This document shows, piece by piece, positions 60,947 to 64,000 of a DNA stretch of 64,000 nt. The stretch lies in assembly GCA_963814955.1 (NCBI GenBank), contig CAWFEX010000013.1:124001-188000 (forward strand). The letters are read 5' to 3'. The DNA is from DATCJA01 sp963814955. GTDB taxonomy: Bacteria; Acidobacteriota; Vicinamibacteria; Vicinamibacterales; UBA2999. Numbering within the stretch: the first letter of the stretch is position 1; every line of letters starts with the position of its first letter. The notes under the pieces were generated by a model, which was given only the letters and a program-made list of their open reading frames with translations, ran no database searches and was not told the origin of the DNA. The position numbers and the translations under genes are program-made.

Positions 60947-63900
60947 ATGGGTTCTGGACGACAAGTTGTCGGCGCGATTACGGTCGGCATTCTGCTCTCT
61001 GCCGCCGCGTGGGCGCAGGTCACGACCGCCGATCTCGTGGGCCGCGTCACGGACGCGAGCGGGGGCGTCCTTCCCGGCGTGACGGTCACCGCTACGCACG
61101 AGGGGACTGGCGCGGTACGGTCGCAGGTGACGAGCGATACGGGCGATTACGCGTTTACGCTCCTGCCGATCGGGACCTATGACGTCAAGATGGAGCTGCA
61201 GGGATTCCGGACACAGGCTGCACGGATCGTCCTGGCCAGCGCGGCCCGCGGACGCGTGGACGGCCGGCTCGAGGTCGGGCAGGTCAGCGAAACCGTGGAG
61301 GTGACCGCCGAGGCGCCGCTGCTGCAGACTGACGCGTCGAGTGTTGGCGTACTCCTGCCCTCGCAGGTCGTCGAGAATGTGCCGATCCTGGATCGGAACA
61401 TCACACGACTGATACAGATGGTCCCTGGCGCGCACGAAGGTGGGTTGTCGTCGGCCGCCAACGGGACTCGTCCCGACGAACGTCGGCGCACCGTTGCGAT
61501 TTCGGTGAACGGCGCTTCCGACATCGAGAACAACCACATGATCGATGGCGCGGATAACAACGAGCGCCTCATGGGTACGTCAGGGGTACGGGTCTCGCTC
61601 GACGCAATTGCGGAGGTACGGGTCCAGACGAATCTCTACGCCGCTGAAACCGGGCGAACTCCGGGCGCGGTTATCAACATCATCACCAAGGCCGGCAGCA
61701 ACGTCTTCCACGGCAGCGCGTTCGAGCACTTCCGCGACGGTCGTTTCAACAGCCGCGGCTTCTTCGAGAACCAGGATCCGGAGTTGCGCGAAAACACGTT
61801 CGGCGGCAGCCTCGGGGGACCGATTCGGCGCAACCGGACGTTCTTCTTTGCCGACTACGAGGGATACAGGCTGGACCAGGGCCAGCCGAATCTGATCACG
61901 GTGCCGACGGCGAGGATGCGGGCAGGCGATTTCTCGGAGCTGCTGCCCGGCACGATCATCTACGATCCGACAACGACACCGCGGACGCCGTTCCCCGGCA
62001 ACGTCATCCCGCCGGACCGCATCAACCCAATCGCCCGCAGTCTCCTCAACCTGTATCCGCGGCCCAGCGGGTCCGGGCTCGCCAACAATTTCTCCGGCGT
62101 GACGACGCGCACGCAGGACTCCGACACCGCTGACCTGCGGATCGATCATCAGTTCAATCAGGACAACTCACTCTTCGCGCGCTACTCGTTCAACGGCGTC
62201 AGGTACCTTGACTCCGGGTCTGTGCCCGATCGTCGACGGCATCGACCCGGGCTGCGTGCTCGCGAACGTCGGCGGCGGCGGCGCGTTCCCGGGCCCGAAT
62301 GAGACCGACGTGCACGGGCTGCAGGCCAACTATCTGCGCGTCATCAGTCCGACGCTCGTCGCGGAAGTGCGCGGCGGCTATCTCAAGCTGGACATCGCGT
62401 CGTTCCCCCCGAACGAAGGGACGAATGCGGCATCGAAGCTGGGGATTCCGGGCGCCAACATCCCGAACGCCACTGGCCTGTCGGCGATTGAGGTGATCGG
62501 CTACGCGTATCTCGGGGATCAGGGATTCCTCCCGATCGAGTATCACGACACCACCAGACAGGTCAGTGGGGTCGTGACGAAGACCTGGCGAGCTCACACG
62601 TTCAAGGGCGGCGGCGGGTTTATCACCCGCTGGGCCTCCAAGCGGGGGATCGGCGGCTCGCCGTCCGGCAATTTCACGTTCAATTCGCTGTTGACCAACA
62701 ACGGCGCGGGCGTGGGCGGCAACGCCGTCGCCTCCCTGCTGCTCGGGTACCCGTCGGCCGCGACGCGCAACTTCGAGTTGGTCATTCCGAACTACCACAG
62801 CATCGAGCCGAGCGCCTTCGTGCAGGACGACTGGCGCGCCAACTCGTGGCTTACGCTCAATCTCGGCGTGCGCTACGACGTGTACTCGCCGTTGACGGAG
62901 GAGAACGACGCCATCAGCAATTTCGATCTCGCCACCGCCAGGCTTCTCGTCGCCAATCGCGACGGGGTGGACCGTGCGGTCGGCGTCAAGACGGATTACT
63001 CGAACCTTGCCCCACGGCTCGGCGCGTCCGCCACGCTGCCGTGGCGGATGGTCCTGCGCGGCGGCTGGGGATTGTCGTACTTCCCGACCAACATGCACTC
63101 GCCGGCGCTCTTCCGCAACCCGCCGTTCACGAGCAATTGGCCCGGCCCGACGATCAACCTGGGTCCTTCAGGCGGCGTACCGACATTGTTCCTCTCGGGC
63201 GGCTTTCCGGAACCCGAGCCGGCGAACGCCGTGACCCCGAGGGGCGCGATTGCCGCGGTCGACGCCGACTTCAAGTCGACGCGCACTCAGCAGTTCAACG
63301 TCGTGCTCGAAAAAGAGTTTGCCGGCAACGTGGCATCGGTCGGGTACGTCGGGTCGCGCTCCGATCGGTGGATTGGCGGTGGGTCAGGTGCACCGGGGCG
63401 CAACTACAACCTCCCGCCCATCGGTCCCGGCAACATCGACACCCGGCGCCCGTTTTTCTCGGTGCTGCCGGGCGTAACCAACATCACGGTCAGAGAGAGT
63501 GACTATCGGGCGTGGTTCGACTCCTTGCAGCTGGTGTTCGAGCGCCGGTTCAGGGCTGGCTGGAGCTTCACCACGCACTACACCTACGCGGTTGGTGAGT
63601 GGGAAAGCTGGGTGCCCTGGAATACCGCACGGACCGAGCGTTTCCGGTCGGATAACGAGATCCGTCACAAGTACGTCGTGACAGCGACCTACGAGCTGCC
63701 GGGCCAGGGCCTCGGAGGGGTGGCAGGATCAGGTACTCGGCGGATGGCAGGTGAATGCGAGCGCCTTCTGGCAGAGTGGGCTGCCCTTCAACGTGACCAA
63801 CGGCGCGGCGCGTACCAATACCAGTGCGGCCGATCGCCCGAACCTGACCTGCGATCCGGTGCTGCCGTCGGGGGAACGGACGCTCGATCGCTGGTTCAAT

Positions 63901-64000
63901 ACATCGTGCTTCGAGCCGCAGCCGTTCTTCACCGAGGGCAACGCGCCGCGTAACCTGCTGGTCGGTCCATCGCAACGCCAGCTCAACCTGTCGATCTTCA
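60947..64000 (+). CDS. TonB-dependent receptor (Oar-like), two frameshifts, 3' end outside window
   Basis: Signal peptide MGSGRQVVGAITVGILLSAA, carboxypeptidase-regulatory domain (ADLVGRVTDASGGVLPGVTVT, YDVKMELQGFRTQAARI), plug (DGADNNERLMGTSGVRVSLDA, ETGRTPGAVINIITKAGSN) and barrel. It is a close paralogue of the receptor at 43478. The frame breaks at 62204 (extra T before ACCTTGACTCCG; the correct frame resumes TPGLCPIVDGIDPGC) and again at the G run 63717-63720 (resuming WQDQVLGGWQVNASAFW). The last complete codons read PRNLLVGPSQRQLNLSIF with no stop before 64000, so the gene continues past the window. Confidence 0.85.

Noticed and set aside
9759..63720. Programmed ribosomal frameshifting in the broken genes
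   Set aside because: The breaks occur in unrelated families, are mostly in homopolymers, and lack slippery heptamers with a downstream stem in a shared design. Assembly error explains them better.
1..64000. CRISPR arrays, tRNA, rRNA, transposases or prophage genes
   Set aside because: None recognised on reading both strands. Without a covariance-model search a tRNA gene could still have been missed.

Overview
The window is a 64 kb, GC-rich bacterial chromosome segment. It most resembles Acidobacteriota, probably class Vicinamibacteria. The evidence is a VWFA-related protein of the Acidobacteria-type family, two or more Oar-like TonB-dependent receptors with an N-terminal carboxypeptidase-regulatory domain, DUF5916 and DUF6152 proteins, and many secreted proteins of one unnamed family sharing a GRWEGDTLVV-like motif. 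No rRNA, tRNA, CRISPR array, transposase or phage gene was recognised. The taxonomic call is an inference from gene content.

Layout. 0-10.6 kb: mixed housekeeping and stress genes (two flavin enzymes, VOC protein, SagB-type oxidoreductase, DUF309, ModA-like binding protein, cupin, peroxiredoxin, S1-domain protein, a Lys/Ala-rich basic protein). 10.6-16.5 kb: CopC-like membrane protein, MFS carrier, DUF5916 outer-membrane protein, lipoprotein. 16.5-21.7 kb: a same-strand run of secreted proteins (metallo-beta-lactamase fold, DUF6152 fused to a GRWEGDTLVV-family-like protein, another such protein, two cupins, a carboxymuconolactone-decarboxylase-like protein). 21.8-25.1 kb: a TonB-dependent receptor. 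25-41.5 kb: a BaiN-like flavoprotein, small Cys-rich protein, two outer-membrane proteins, a membrane Ser/Thr kinase, a hydrolase-LuxR fusion, MddA-like methyltransferase, two PIG-L deacetylases, nucleoside deaminase, hydrolases, a SAM methyltransferase and a TetR locus.

41.6-64 kb is the most coherent region. Seven copies of a LacI-type palindrome, consensus TGTAACCGGTTACA, lie upstream of most of its transcription units: secreted GRWEGDTLVV proteins, two TonB receptors (43.5 and 60.9 kb), a VWFA protein, a PQQ dehydrogenase with an embedded heme c site, a YncE-like propeller lipoprotein, a metallo-hydrolase, an aldo/keto reductase, and two pairs of exported xylose-isomerase-like TIM barrel plus diheme cytochrome c. 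This looks like one regulon for import and periplasmic oxidation of an unknown, possibly sugar-like, substrate. The regulator gene is not in the window.

Quality caveat. About ten single-base indels break otherwise intact genes, mostly in G/C runs. All but one are extra bases. In each case removing or restoring one base gives a full-length family member, so assembly error is the simplest explanation. Several families of intergenic palindromes (19.7, 21.7, 32.6, 38.8, 54.4 kb) mark the segment as chromosomal with dispersed REP-like elements.
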